The position numbers were made by a program, and so were the translations under genes. A stretch of DNA of 64,000 nucleotides from Leishmania infantum JPCM5 (lineage: Eukaryota > Euglenozoa > Kinetoplastea > Trypanosomatida > Trypanosomatidae), in assembly GCF_000002875.2 (NCBI RefSeq), contig NC_009398.2, positions 491,878 through 555,877 on the forward strand. Reading direction: 5' to 3'. Positions 28,031 to 38,509 of the stretch are shown in pieces (position 1 is the stretch's first letter; every line of letters starts with the position of its first letter). Under the pieces are notes generated by a model. The model was not told where the DNA came from, did no database searches, and saw nothing but the letters and a program-made list of their open reading frames with translations.

Positions 28031-29328
28031 ACGGGCGCCGCGGAGAGTACCGCCGCAGACACGGGTCCTGCTCTGTTTCTCCTGCGCTTGCCGTTGGGTG
28101 CTGCAGATGTAAAGAATGCGCTCCTCGACAAGAGCGTGTTGCGCCTCACGTCGAGAAACAGTGCACTGCTCTATCGAGGCTTGTGTGGTGATGCTGTGCT
28201 CACGCTCACGCCTGCGATTGCCTCGCTACTCTTTTGCCCCTTTTGCTCTCTGCGTCGGATGTTGCGTGTAGGTCTGTGTGTCCGTACGTCGGCGCTTCGC
28301 CGTCCCCCTTTTCTGATTTGGCGCAACTGGGCGGTAATGGAGTGCTACGCTGCTGTCTCTCCTCTCTTGCCGTGCTCGTCTCTCGGCGTCTTGGTGCTCG
28401 CTGGGGTTTCTTCTGCTGCTGCTGCTGCTCACTGTCCTGTGTGCGCTCACCCCTCTCACATGTTCGGATGTGCTTATAGGCGTCTCTTGTCCCGGCTCAA
28501 GCATCGAAGCGCTGCCGCAGCGTCTCCTGCCTCCTGCCTCTTCGCGTCCGATCTTAATACACCGTCACCTCAAACGTGCGCACCGACGCGCGACTATTAG
28601 CGGGCGCTGCCCGCACCCACGAGACGCGGAAACACACTGCACTATGCGGGTGCTTGTGAAGGACTCGGCCACCCTTAATGAAAGCATGTCCTGTGCCCAT
28701 GAAAAGCTCCACGCTGCTCGCTCATGGCGTCTGCCTGTGTGGGGTGAGACGGACGCGCATCGCCTCAGTTCCTCCTTCGCCCTCGCTCTGTCTGCACCGC
28801 CAGCCTTGCGTGCCTGCCGCCATGTCCATGAATGCCCTCGCTTTTTGTCTTGCGTTCTGCGGCACGTTGCCTATCTCCCCCCCTCTTCACCTCTTCGTCT
28901 TTTCGCGCACAGTATGCTGTTCACCGACGTGTTCGAGGCACCCTGCTCACGTGCGCTGCCGCTCCTCGCTCTCCTCCTCTCCTCCCTCTTGGTGCCTGCC
29001 CGTCAACCTCGCACATACCACAGCCGAGGTCACAGCCGACTGCGATTACACAGAACGTCTCATCCGTCGTATATATCGGGCAGCGAGGCCTGCCTCTACA
29101 CCGGGAGGGGTGGTGGCGTCTGACGCAACGTGCCTCCTTCACCCACCTTTGCTTCTACAGTGGCTTGCCGCGACTCTCTGTCTGTGAATACCAAATTCCC
29201 TTAGACTCACGCACACCCACCCATCCAGCGAGCGCCCACTCGAGGCGCGGCGAATCTGGCCGGCGGATTGCTTTCCACCTAAACAGAGCCGTTTTCTCTT
29301 TGTTTGCCGTCGCCTCTCTGTGCTGCGC
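28031..29328 (+). other. Intergenic/UTR region
   Basis: No supported gene. Sequence is T/C/G-rich. A frame of 217 codons at 28470-29123 has Cys/His/Arg/Ser-rich low-complexity content and no domain. CT-rich stretches at 28960-29000 precede the poly(A) polymerase gene. Confidence 0.55.
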
Positions 29329-31458
29329 ATGGCGTCGACCACCGCGACGGACAAGGACTTCTTGGCCAAGAAGATTGTCTCGGCTGATGGGCCGAGGGGT
29401 GGGGAGGTGGTGCACGACGTGTCCCTTAGCGAGTGGTGCATCACCCGCATTGAGCCGGAGGAGGAGTCCAACCGTCGACGGTCGGTGCTCGAGCGCATCG
29501 TCAACGTGGTGCGGGTGTGGATTCGCCACACGATGATCACGGAGTTCCGCATGCCAGAGGCGGCGGCGGCGCAAGTCGAGGGCCGCATCTTTGCCACCGG
29601 CTCCTACCGATACAACGTGCACACCTCTGGCAGCGATATCGACATGGTGCTGATTGCCCCCAGCCGCATCACCCGCGAGCACTTTTTCAACACGCTGGCG
29701 CCACGGCTGAAGAGCGAGCCGTGGGTGACAGACCTGCACTGCATTCGTGAGTCTCGCGTGCCGATCATTGCGATGGTGTGCGACGGCATCGACATCGATC
29801 TCTCGTTTGGGTCGATCCGGCAGGACCGCGTACCGGAGGTAATCACGGATGACCTTCTGCAGGGCCTCGACGAGCAGTCCGTGCTGAGCTGTAACGCCGT
29901 GCGAGTGGCACACAACATAATGGATCTCGTGCCGAACAAGGCCGTTTTCCGTCAAACCTTGCGCTTCGTGAAGGCTTGGGGCAAAGCAAGGTCCATCTAC
30001 AGCAACACCTTCGGCTTCCCGTCCGGCATTGGCTGGGCCATACTCACCGCCTTTGTGTGCCAATGCTATCCCAACCAGAACGCCGCCGGCATGGTCACTC
30101 GCTTCTTCCGCACGTACCACACGTGGTTTAAGCCGAACCCGCACGAGACCGGCACCGAAAACCGCGCCATCTACCTCACCGAGTCCATGCGGGCCCGCAC
30201 CCACCTCGGCCGCGGCTGGGACCCGCGGGAGTCTAAGTCGGATGCGATGGCACTCTTCCCGGTGCTGACGCCGGCGGTGCCATACGGCAATACCTGCTAC
30301 AATGTTACTCTCACCAACCTGCGCCAGCTCTGCGACGAGTTCCAGCGCGGCCACGATCTGCTTAGCAAGGACCTCGGCATGAGCGCGGCGGAGGCGAAGG
30401 CGAAGTTCGGCCCGTTCGGAGTTTGGTCGCGTGTGTTGGAGCCGGCCCCGTTCTTTGGCAAATTCCAGCACTACCTGCAGATCAAGGTCTCATGCAGCGA
30501 TGCGGAGCACTACCAGGCCTACGCGGACGGCGTGGAGTCGCGCATACGTATCCTCTGGGCCGGCAACGCCTCGTCACGTGGCCACACGCTGGAGGACTAC
30601 CGCCAGCTTCGCCTGCACCTGAACCCGCGCCGGTTCGAGGACCCCGAGGAAGTGCAGCTGCGCACGCGACTGACAAGCAAAGCCACTGGCGCGGCGGCGG
30701 CGTCGAGCCACACTCGCGGCAGCGTCGGCTCTCGCACCTCTGGCCAGCTTGGCGACGGCGGCAGCTCTCTCGTTGGTAGCATCAACGCGAAGGATAGCAG
30801 TGCCCCCTCAGGTCCGACGTGGTTCACGGCGCACTACTTCATTGGCATGGCCGTCGACACGAAGGTGTCCTCGGCCAAGATCGACCTCGCGCCCGCCATC
30901 CGTACCTTCCACACTGTCGTTCGCGAGCTTCGTCAGTACCGTGAGGGCGTCACGAGGCTGCCAGTGATAACGGTTGTAGACATGGCACGCATCCCGACCT
31001 TCGTCAAGGAAGCAGCTGGGCACGTCGAGGAGACGGCGGTGGCGCGGGAGGAACGGAGCTCCGGCGAGGCGGAGGAGGCGCGCAACAGCAGCAACACTGC
31101 CGCATGTGCAGACGCGGCCAAACGCGACGGCACATCGGCGGCGTCGACGACAACATCAAAGCCGAGCACGGCGACGAGCGGCTCCACCGGCACGACAGCG
31201 AGTGCGGCTGACGGTTCGGCCAACGAGAAGAGTCGCGGCCTTCACGACGGCGGTGCAGGTAGCGGCGCAGCATCGAGTATCGACAGCCACGCACGTAAGC
31301 GCACGCGAGATCAGTACGGCACCGATGGCCAAGCTACCGTGGCAGCCAAGGCGGAGACCTCGATGACAGCTGCCGGCAGCGGAAGCGGTGCGGCTGGCAG
31401 TGCGCAGGCGGAGGAAGACGCCGACTACATCGAGCAGGCGCTTGGACTGGACTTCTAG
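29329..31458 (+). CDS. Poly(A) polymerase, nuclear type
   Basis: 709 residues from the ATG at 29329 (a GTG lies three codons upstream). The nucleotidyltransferase core is at about 60-170: helix VRVWIRHTMITEF, GSYRYNVHTSGSDIDMVLIA with the catalytic D103 and D105, and the third carboxylate in GIDIDLSF (D155/D157). The central domain follows (FRQTLRFVKAWGKARSIYSNTFGFPSGIGWAI, then LPNLRQLC-like and WSRVLEP…FFGKFQHYLQIKV), the layout of canonical eukaryotic poly(A) polymerases. The C-terminal 200 residues are Ala/Ser/Thr/Gly-rich with a basic stretch HARKRTRDQ that could be a nuclear signal. The expected role is adding poly(A) tails to mRNA 3' ends, coupled in these organisms to trans-splicing of the next gene. 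Trypanosomatids have more than one poly(A) polymerase; which this is I cannot say. Confidence 0.93.
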   Translation: MASTTATDKDFLAKKIVSADGPRGGEVVHDVSLSEWCITRIEPEEESNRRRSVLERIVNVVRVWIRHTMITEFRMPEAAAAQVEGRIFATGSYRYNVHTSGSDIDMVLIAPSRITREHFFNTLAPRLKSEPWVTDLHCIRESRVPIIAMVCDGIDIDLSFGSIRQDRVPEVITDDLLQGLDEQSVLSCNAVRVAHNIMDLVPNKAVFRQTLRFVKAWGKARSIYSNTFGFPSGIGWAILTAFVCQCYPNQNAAGMVTRFFRTYHTWFKPNPHETGTENRAIYLTESMRARTHLGRGWDPRESKSDAMALFPVLTPAVPYGNTCYNVTLTNLRQLCDEFQRGHDLLSKDLGMSAAEAKAKFGPFGVWSRVLEPAPFFGKFQHYLQIKVSCSDAEHYQAYADGVESRIRILWAGNASSRGHTLEDYRQLRLHLNPRRFEDPEEVQLRTRLTSKATGAAAASSHTRGSVGSRTSGQLGDGGSSLVGSINAKDSSAPSGPTWFTAHYFIGMAVDTKVSSAKIDLAPAIRTFHTVVRELRQYREGVTRLPVITVVDMARIPTFVKEAAGHVEETAVAREERSSGEAEEARNSSNTAACADAAKRDGTSAASTTTSKPSTATSGSTGTTASAADGSANEKSRGLHDGGAGSGAASSIDSHARKRTRDQYGTDGQATVAAKAETSMTAAGSGSGAAGSAQAEEDADYIEQALGLDF

Positions 31459-32349
31459 GTGAACGCGCCACGAGAGGCTGCGGCGCCGATGAAGCGGCGC
31501 GTATAAACAAGCACGAAAAACCAATGATGTTTTGGTGGTGTGTGCATGTGTGCCTGATGCGGTGCCAGATGCTCTGGCGCATGTTCTGGGCGCACATAGT
31601 AAGGATGACAAGCTGCCAACGATCTGCCAGTTCAATGGGTCGCTGCGAATGAGGAAAGGAGTGACTTGATGCACGACCGATCCTGCTGCCGCGGGGGAGG
31701 GGGCGGAGGAGGAGAGGGGGTACAGCGACGGGGAGCTAGGCGAGGAGTCCCACGAAAGCAACAAGACTCGAGCGACTTTGTCTGTCTGTGCGACCAGTCG
31801 CATCGCCGCTGCTTCGGCGACCATGATGGACGCATACGTCCCTACTTCTCTTTTCTGCTCAACCCGCCGCACGCGCGCTCACACACTTATGCACTTTTCA
31901 CGAATTTGTCACCCACTTCCGTTGCACCACGGTTGTGCGTGTGCATGGGTGTGCCACTACGCGTGCATGTGCTCGACAGCGCTGCGGGCCTCTTTCACTG
32001 CACATCTGCGTCAACGCACCTCCCTATCTTCACCTCCACTCCATCCCCCAACCCGCTGTCGTTGACCGTCTCCAATCCTTCACGTGCTCCCCTCCCCCCC
32101 CCCCCACACACACAATCACCATAAAACGCAAGAGCGAACGATATCGAGGGTCCAGTGACACGCTGCACTTCCCCCCTCCCCCCAATAATTAGCCAGTCTG
32201 CACTCGCTCTCTCTATACACGGAGTCGCGCGTGGCGATGTACACAGGCATATTGGTATACACCGTCATGCATGCATAGGGCGCTTCGCTCACCGATACTC
32301 GTTTTTGCACGCACACACGCCTTTTTCCTTGGTGTATCGGGCTGCAGAG
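31459..32349 (+). other. Intergenic/UTR region
   Basis: No supported gene. It contains a GGGGGAGG-rich stretch at about 31690-31735, a C run at about 32090-32105 and another at 32171-32182. Pyrimidine-rich sequence at 32310-32330 and CAG at 32345-32347 lie immediately before the next ATG. Confidence 0.55.
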
Positions 32350-34032
32350 ATGCTGAGTCGGCTTTCTGAGCGTTGCAGCATCGCCACCGGGCTTGAGCAG
32401 GTGCTGCGCCGTCATGTGTGGAGCGCGGCATGGCTGCGCGATGCCGAGCCAGCGGCAGCCGCCAGTCAGAACATCGATCTCAGTTGCCTGATGGAGCGTG
32501 CAGGCCGCGCGGCGTACGACGTCTTTTCAAACCTTTACACCTCGCAGCAACACTGGCTGATCCTGGTGGGCTCAGGCAACAACGGAGGTGACGGCTATGT
32601 CATCGCGCGACACGCCCGCGAGGCCGGGAAGATCGTGACGGTGCTGTGCATGCCTCACAGCAAGCCGTTGCCGGCGGAGGCGGCAAGTGCTCAGCATGCG
32701 TGGAAGGCGGTTGGCGGCACCGAGACTACGATGAACCCCGGCGCGCCGTTGCAGCTACCCGCCGACGTCGACCTTATCGTGGACGGCTTGCTGGGGACCG
32801 GCATCTGTGGGCCCCCTCGAGAGCAGTACGAGGATGTCATCCGGCACATCAACGGTCTCCCGGTGCCTCGGGTGGCTATCGACATTCCATCCGGTCTCAA
32901 CGCCGAAACCGGGGAGGTTGCCGGCGCGTGCGTGAAGGCGGACCACACGGCTACCTTCATCTGCCTGAAGCCTGGGCTGCTCACGGGGCAGGCAAAAGAC
33001 TATGTCGGGCAGCTGCACTACCGCAGCCTCGGCTTGGAGGATTGGATGACGGCGCCGGAGCGGATGAGGGCGGCCTTGTGCCGCCGCGTGGCGCTGGACG
33101 ACGTCTACGAGTACTTCGGCATTAGGCGGTCGGCGTTGGCACACAAGGGCAGATGTGGCAAGGTCATCCTTGTCGGCGGAGACCACGGCTTTGGAGGTGC
33201 CACTCTCATGTCGGCCGAGGCCTGCGTGACGGTCGGAGCCGGGCTCACCCGCGTGCTGACTCGCCCCGAGTATGCAGCACCGTTGTTGACGCGCTGCCCA
33301 GAGGCGATGGTGACAGCCGTGGAGACGGACACGGGCGGGCAGCTGGAGCAGCAGATGCTCGCGGCTTTCGAGTGGGCCTCTACGCTGGCGGTCGGACCTG
33401 GACTTGGCACCGGCGCGTATGGCCAGGCGGCCTTGACCGCTGCTCTGCGACACGCTGAGGTGCATCAGGACAAGACACTGGTGCTGGATGCGGATGCGCT
33501 GAACCTTCTCGCAGGCCGCCTTCACGGCAAGGAAGGGGGTGCTGCTGCCGGCGCTGGTAAACACCTGCCGGTGCTTCCGAACAGCATAATCACGCCGCAC
33601 CCCGGTGAGGCGGCCCGCTTGTTGGCCTGCCGCGTCGCAGATGTGGAGAAGGACCGCCTCGCCGCGGCTCGCCGCCTTGCTGCCATTTTGGGTGGGACTT
33701 GCCTCCTCAAGGGTCCTGGCACGATTGTGCACTGCCACAGCAGTGCGAAGACAGCAATCGTGGATGCCGGAAACGCCGGCATGGCAAGCGGTGGCATGGG
33801 CGATGTGCTGACTGGGCTGCTGGCAGGCCTTGCCGCGCAACGAATGCACGACACCTTCAACACGACCTGTGCAGGCGCTCTCGTGCACGGCGTCGCTGCA
33901 GATATGGTGGCCGCCGAGGACGGGCGTGGCACACGCGGTATCCGAGCGACTGAGCTCATTCATCGCGTACCCTTGATCGTCAACGCCTCCGGGCCATCTC
34001 CTGCTACCCGGCAGCGATCAAGTGGACCATGA
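32350..34032 (+). CDS. Bifunctional NAD(P)HX epimerase / ADP-dependent NAD(P)HX dehydratase
   Basis: 560 residues from the ATG at 32350; upstream the frame continues only to a GTG at 32155. The N-terminal half is a YjeF_N epimerase: LMERAGRAAYDV, ILVGSGNNGGDGYVIARH (74-82 core), DLIVDGLLGTG and VAIDIPSGLNAETG. The C-terminal half is a ribokinase-like dehydratase: GRCGKVILVGGDHGFGGA, LDADALNLLA, ITPHPGEAARLL, LLKGPGTIV and NAGMASGGMGDVLTGLLA, with the catalytic Asp in GGMGD. Together they repair hydrated NADH and NADPH back to the normal cofactors. The order and fusion match bacterial Nnr; in human the two activities are separate proteins. Some trypanosomatid annotations call this family carbohydrate kinase. 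No obvious leader peptide is seen, so cytosolic location is a guess. Confidence 0.93.
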   Translation: MLSRLSERCSIATGLEQVLRRHVWSAAWLRDAEPAAAASQNIDLSCLMERAGRAAYDVFSNLYTSQQHWLILVGSGNNGGDGYVIARHAREAGKIVTVLCMPHSKPLPAEAASAQHAWKAVGGTETTMNPGAPLQLPADVDLIVDGLLGTGICGPPREQYEDVIRHINGLPVPRVAIDIPSGLNAETGEVAGACVKADHTATFICLKPGLLTGQAKDYVGQLHYRSLGLEDWMTAPERMRAALCRRVALDDVYEYFGIRRSALAHKGRCGKVILVGGDHGFGGATLMSAEACVTVGAGLTRVLTRPEYAAPLLTRCPEAMVTAVETDTGGQLEQQMLAAFEWASTLAVGPGLGTGAYGQAALTAALRHAEVHQDKTLVLDADALNLLAGRLHGKEGGAAAGAGKHLPVLPNSIITPHPGEAARLLACRVADVEKDRLAAARRLAAILGGTCLLKGPGTIVHCHSSAKTAIVDAGNAGMASGGMGDVLTGLLAGLAAQRMHDTFNTTCAGALVHGVAADMVAAEDGRGTRGIRATELIHRVPLIVNASGPSPATRQRSSGP

Positions 34033-34754
34033 GGTTCGCGCGCGAGGCATAGGGTGAAGAAACATGCGTGTGTGGATGTTGTGTGTGTGAGGGGTAGAGG
34101 GGGAGAGCATTGCAGGCAGCTTTTCGGGGCGGCGGCCGCCTCCATCGTAGATGGCTATTGGTTTTCGCTGAGCAAGCGCATGACTGTTGCTTTCTATGCG
34201 ACCTTCCTCCTTCACTCTCCCCTCAGCCGCCGTACAGCCGAGCTCATGACAGCTCTCTATTCCAATTTGCTTCTTGAAGTCTTCCCTGCGGCTTGCTCGA
34301 GTGGATAGCCGTTCCGGCCAGGATGGATCCCTTGCGCAGTGCTGAGCGCGTGCATGTGCCCACTACACCCACGTATGCTTCAAAAAAGACTTCTTCTATG
34401 GAGATAGATAGGCACATATGCGTGCTCGTGCATGTGGACGAGCGTGTGCGCGTGCGCGCCTTCTTTTCCCTTATCGGAGGCTACTCAGGGCTATGAACAG
34501 CTTCGTCGCAGCGGGTTTGGCGTTGAGCGACGAGAGTCTTCAGCGCCTTCACTGCCGCCACGCCATTCCGTAGACGTACGCGACGCCCCCTCCCGCCCCC
34601 TTCCCCTTACACCACGCACTCGCACGCCTCGACGTCTTTCACTGTGCTGACGCTACATTGTTTGCGCCTCTCACGTCACATCTTCATCTTCTCCCTCTTT
34701 TCCACGTACACTTACATATCACGCATCACGCAGGTCCGTCATTGGCTCACACGC
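34033..34754 (+). other. Intergenic/UTR region
   Basis: No supported gene. A small open frame at 34054-34308 (84 codons) has no recognisable features and lies in the expected 3' UTR. CT-rich sequence at 34570-34705 leads to the splice acceptor candidate at 34732. Confidence 0.55.
34732..34733 (+). other. Candidate trans-splice acceptor for the phosphatidylserine synthase gene
   Basis: AG in CACGCAGGTC, after a pyrimidine tract at about 34680-34702 (CTTCTCCCTCTTTTCC) and 22 bases before the ATG at 34755. If used, it removes the upstream GTG-started extension and supports the chosen start. Confidence 0.4.
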
Positions 34755-36350
34755 ATGCATCGAGGTCAGGATGACCGAGTCGCCGACGCCGAAGACCGGC
34801 GTGCGGCGTGCAGGGCGGAGGGCGGTCCGGATGGTGTCACACCCCCGTCGTCGTCGGAGAAACGCGGTGCCGACGGCGACGGGAGCACTAGCACGTGCAA
34901 GGAGGGCGGCACGCTTCGCCTGCCCCCGCTGAACATTCAGTTGACGGATCACCCGCTTGAGTCTGTGTCGTCGACGCACCGGGCGGACCGCCTGCTCAAG
35001 CCAGCCAGCCCGTGGGCACGCGAGCTCGACTTTAGCGACCGCGCCTATACCCCCCACACCGTCTTCATACTGCTCAGCATTCTTATGTCCATCTTGCTCA
35101 TGTTGCGGTACTACTATTACCCCAACATGGGCGTGGCGGCGAAAGTGAAGGTTGGCCTCTCCGCTGCTGCCTTTGTTTTTATTGGCTTTGGTGCGGTACA
35201 CCTTCCCGACTCCCTAATGGTACGACCCCACCCGGCTGTGTGGCGTGCCGTCCTGGCGCTTGGCGTGCTATATCTGGTGTTCCTCACCTTTATGATATTT
35301 CAGGACCTGGAGACGGTGCGGAAGATAATGGGCTACTACGATGCTTCCCTGTTGAACAAGCTGCCAGAGCGCACCTACGCGCAAGACTGCCGCATGAGCA
35401 CCGAGGAGGACCCCTGGTTCTTTGTCCACACCTCCTTCGACGTCTTCCTCCTCGCTCACTCGCTCGGCTACGTCATCAAGATGCTCATACTGCGGGACTG
35501 GCGCATGGTGACGGCCGTGTCGCTCGGCTTCGAGGTTGTGGAGGTGACCTTTCAACACGTGCTGCCGAACTTCAGCGAGTGCTGGTGGGATCATATCGTA
35601 CTCGATGTGCTGATCTGCAACGCGGGCGGGATGCTGGTAGGGATGTGGCTGCTGCGGCAGCTGAACGCGAAGCAGTACAAGTGGATCGCTCTAAAGGAGA
35701 TTCCAACCGTGAAGGGGAAGGCGAAGCGGCTCCTTGAGCAGCTGGGGCCGCGCAGCTTCGAGCGCTACAACTGGAACATCTTCCAGAGCCCGACGCGCTT
35801 CTTCCAGGTCACCGGCATCCTCCTGCTGATGCTGCTTCAGGAGCTGAACTGCTTTACAATGAAGGCGATCCTGCATATGGCGCCAACGCATCACATTGTG
35901 ACATGTCGACTGGCCCTGTGGGCGCTGCTCGCCACTTCGTGCCTGCGAGAGCTGTACGAGTACATGACAAACCCGCGCATCAAGCGCATCGGCACAACGG
36001 CGTGGGTGGCGATACTTGGCATGGGCATGGAGACCATATGGATCACAAAGATGGCCGTCGAGGGGCAGTACTTCCAAGACGCGGTCATGCCCACTCACGT
36101 CGCGGTGCCGTGGATGGTTGCCATCGCCGCGTTTGGGATTTGGCTGGTCTTGTACTTTGGTGTCTTGTCCCTGGAGCAGCGCAATCGCCGTCGCGGTGCG
36201 GCGTACCTACTCGTGAACCTCTTCTTCTACGCGGCTGCTGTGTGTGTGCTGGCGCTGTTCCTAATGGGTCTACCCGATCTACAGATTGGTCGGCAGGCAT
36301 TCGAGTCGGCGATGGCGCCGTATGAGCGGTACATCTTCCTTTGGCGCTAG
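34755..36350 (+). CDS. Phosphatidylserine synthase (PSS1/PSS2 type)
   Basis: 531 residues from the ATG at 34755. About 85 hydrophilic residues precede roughly eight to ten hydrophobic segments, starting with TVFILLSILMSILLMLR. Diagnostic blocks of base-exchange phosphatidylserine synthases are present: RPHPAVWRAVLALGVLYLVF, FQDLETVRKIM, a luminal-type DPWFFVHTSFDVFLLAHSLGY, and ECWWDHIVLDVLICNAGGM, which matches the ECWWDxxxLDxxxCNxxG core of the animal enzymes. Further ones are PRSFERYNWNIFQSPTRFFQ and the C-terminal membrane segments. The enzyme swaps the headgroup of phosphatidylethanolamine or phosphatidylcholine for serine in the endoplasmic reticulum. Whether PE or PC is the substrate cannot be read from the sequence. 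Confidence 0.94.
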   Translation: MHRGQDDRVADAEDRRAACRAEGGPDGVTPPSSSEKRGADGDGSTSTCKEGGTLRLPPLNIQLTDHPLESVSSTHRADRLLKPASPWARELDFSDRAYTPHTVFILLSILMSILLMLRYYYYPNMGVAAKVKVGLSAAAFVFIGFGAVHLPDSLMVRPHPAVWRAVLALGVLYLVFLTFMIFQDLETVRKIMGYYDASLLNKLPERTYAQDCRMSTEEDPWFFVHTSFDVFLLAHSLGYVIKMLILRDWRMVTAVSLGFEVVEVTFQHVLPNFSECWWDHIVLDVLICNAGGMLVGMWLLRQLNAKQYKWIALKEIPTVKGKAKRLLEQLGPRSFERYNWNIFQSPTRFFQVTGILLLMLLQELNCFTMKAILHMAPTHHIVTCRLALWALLATSCLRELYEYMTNPRIKRIGTTAWVAILGMGMETIWITKMAVEGQYFQDAVMPTHVAVPWMVAIAAFGIWLVLYFGVLSLEQRNRRRGAAYLLVNLFFYAAAVCVLALFLMGLPDLQIGRQAFESAMAPYERYIFLWR

Positions 36351-37723
36351 CGCTGGCAGAACGAGAGGTAGAGAAGGCGACGGACAAACAGGGGGAAGGG
36401 TGGACAGCTAGCATGCAGGCTGCGTAGTTAGCATGCGCGCGCATGGGCCATGCCAGCTGCTCGCGTCTGCGCCATCTTCCTTCTCTCATCTCTTTCTCAT
36501 ATCAAGTTCCCCCGTTGGGGCTGCGTTTCTTCGCTTCGACTTCGCTCCCTGATGATGCCGGGCCGTCTGACCGTGGCATCACAGGGCCCAGCATCCCGCC
36601 CCTTGCTGGGAAGCCGAGCAGCCTGCACAGCCAGCCCTCGAATTGCGGCTTACGGGCTCTTGGTGCCGGCGAGCCGGTCTGGGTTGGCGCTGCGCCAAGG
36701 AGGCTGGCGGTAGTGATCACGCTTGGTCCAGCGCACTACGAATCGCGTCGCTGACTCAACGAGTATATGCCTCCGCTTCCTGCTGCTCTGCTTTGGCTGC
36801 GTTGCGGTGATGTGGAGTGTAAGCCTGGACCCTAGCCTGCGCCGCATGCAGTGGAGGTGCAGTGGGCCTGAACGACACCCAACGGCGCTGGTTGGGCCGG
36901 CTCCTTGACGCAGCCGTGGTGCGAACGAGCTCGGTGAGGTGCTGTTGTGCGCACATATATATATATGCATCTGTGTGTGTGTGTGTTAGCTTGCTCGTGG
37001 TAGAGTGGCGCTGTGAAAGATGGGCGTATGCGTGACTTCTTCATGTGCCTTGCTGGTTGGTCGTCACATGAGTCGCTAATATAAGAATGCAGACATCCCG
37101 TTGCATTGATGTGCGTGCATACGTGTGCGTGTGTGTCTGTGCGTGCGTGCGTGGAAAACGTGACTGTATGAGCGCTCGGTGCTCTGATCGTCGCTGGAAG
37201 GCGTTTGGGGATGGCGCAGGTGAACATGCGGCACTCAAGCCGTCTTCTTCCTCGCGCATGACCACGTTTGCCTGTCGGTGCAGGCACCATGCCGTGCCGT
37301 GAGGGCAAAACGAGTGCCGCGGACTCGCTTGCCGGAGTCCGCACCGGCGGCTCGTTGCACCACACATTGTCCACCGCTGTTCGCCACACTCTCTTCTTCT
37401 TATGCCGCGTCCGTCTGGGTGTTCGTGCGCGCCTGCTGATCTTTTCAATGCAGCGTCCGTTCGGCGTCGTGCCCTTCTTTGTTTTGGTTGACGCGCACTT
37501 GCCTTTGCAGGACGCGCTCGCACCATCGAGACACACAGACACACACACACGCACGAATCTAATCAAGCTCCTACGCAGAAGCATCTAACGTTTTTCGGTG
37601 TCGCAGCACAGCCGCGTTTCGTTTTCCTCCTTCGCAAGCTTCTGCGGAGGAACACGAGCGGAACAGCACACACCCATACACAGACAGACAGACACACAGA
37701 CACACAGACACACATAACCAGCC
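36351..37723 (+). other. Intergenic region, possible retroposon-derived segment
   Basis: No supported gene. The part from about 36550 to 36910 has even base composition without CT runs, unlike neighbouring UTRs, and may be a SIDER-type degenerate retroposon remnant (not confirmed). An (AT)6 run at 36955-36966 and TG runs follow. A CAGA/CACA-rich repeat at 37680-37712 lies directly before the next ATG. Confidence 0.4.
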
Positions 37724-38509
37724 ATGCCGGCATTGAAGCCGTTGCTCGTGTTCGGCCTACGTGGCACTCTCGTGGAGCGCATCCATGTACGCCACGTCCC
37801 GGAGGGTATGCCAGCGGCGGACTTCACTGTGGGCTTGGTGAAGGTGTGGCTGCGCCCCCACATGATCGAGGTTCTTAACGAACTACAGGAGCACTGCCGC
37901 CTCGCGATTTGGAGCTCCACCACTGCGCGCAACACACACCCGCTCGTGAATGCGGTGTTTGGGTCAAACATGACGCTGCAGGCTGGTGCAGGAACCGCGA
38001 CGGCAGCACCGGCTAAGCAGGAAGCTGTCAGCACGTCTGCTGGAGCTGTAGCCTCCGCCAGCAACGGGCGCGGTGGGCGCTTCGGTAAAAAACGGCGGCC
38101 GACCACAGCCGAGGCGGCGGATGAGGAGAGCGTGCCAGAGGCCGCCATCAACGTTCCTCAGCCGCAGCGAGTTCACTTTGAGTTTGTCTGGACGCGCGAG
38201 CACACGCGTGTGGACGACTTCCGTCGCCTCAACGCGGCCGTTAGCGATGACAATCACGCCACAGTGAAAGACCTGTCTCAGGTGTTTGCGCAGTTTCCGT
38301 CTATCGCGCAGCCGCAGAATACAGTGCTCATCGACGACACCCCCAGCAAGGCGAAGATGCAGGCAGACAACTACCTGTGGCTCGATACGTGCAACAGCCT
38401 GCGCATCAAAGACGAAACGGGTTTGCACCGTCTGCGCGACTTTGTGATGAAGGAATTAGTGCCAGCGGATGATGTGCGCGAACTGCTGCCGCGCCGCATC
38501 CGGATGTGA
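37724..38509 (+). CDS. FCP1/NIF-like (HAD) phosphatase-fold protein, probably catalytically dead
   Basis: 261 residues from the ATG at 37724. The fold is that of FCP1/SCP-type (NLI-interacting factor) phosphatases: strand LLVFGLRGTLVERI at 7-20, VWLRPHMIEVLNELQEHCRLAIWSSTT with motif II Ser/Thr, and near the end VFAQFPSIAQPQNTVLIDDTPSKAKMQADNYLWL with the motif IV Asp pair. In active members motif I is DxDxT; here the two aspartates are replaced by Gly (about 11) and Arg (about 13), so the nucleophile is missing. A basic Ala-rich linker (about 85-140, with FGKKRRPTTAEAA) sits between the halves. A regulatory or scaffold role is inferred. Active FCP1-like enzymes dephosphorylate the RNA polymerase II tail; SCP-like and Tim50-like relatives do other jobs. 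Confidence 0.75.
   Translation: MPALKPLLVFGLRGTLVERIHVRHVPEGMPAADFTVGLVKVWLRPHMIEVLNELQEHCRLAIWSSTTARNTHPLVNAVFGSNMTLQAGAGTATAAPAKQEAVSTSAGAVASASNGRGGRFGKKRRPTTAEAADEESVPEAAINVPQPQRVHFEFVWTREHTRVDDFRRLNAAVSDDNHATVKDLSQVFAQFPSIAQPQNTVLIDDTPSKAKMQADNYLWLDTCNSLRIKDETGLHRLRDFVMKELVPADDVRELLPRRIRM

Noticed and set aside
29155..30471. Antisense open frame of 438 codons
   Set aside because: It lies opposite the poly(A) polymerase gene, whose motifs are clear; GC-rich codon use leaves the antisense frame open by chance.
32755..33963. Antisense open frame of 402 codons
   Set aside because: Shadow of the NAD(P)HX repair gene; His/Arg/Gln-rich without any domain.
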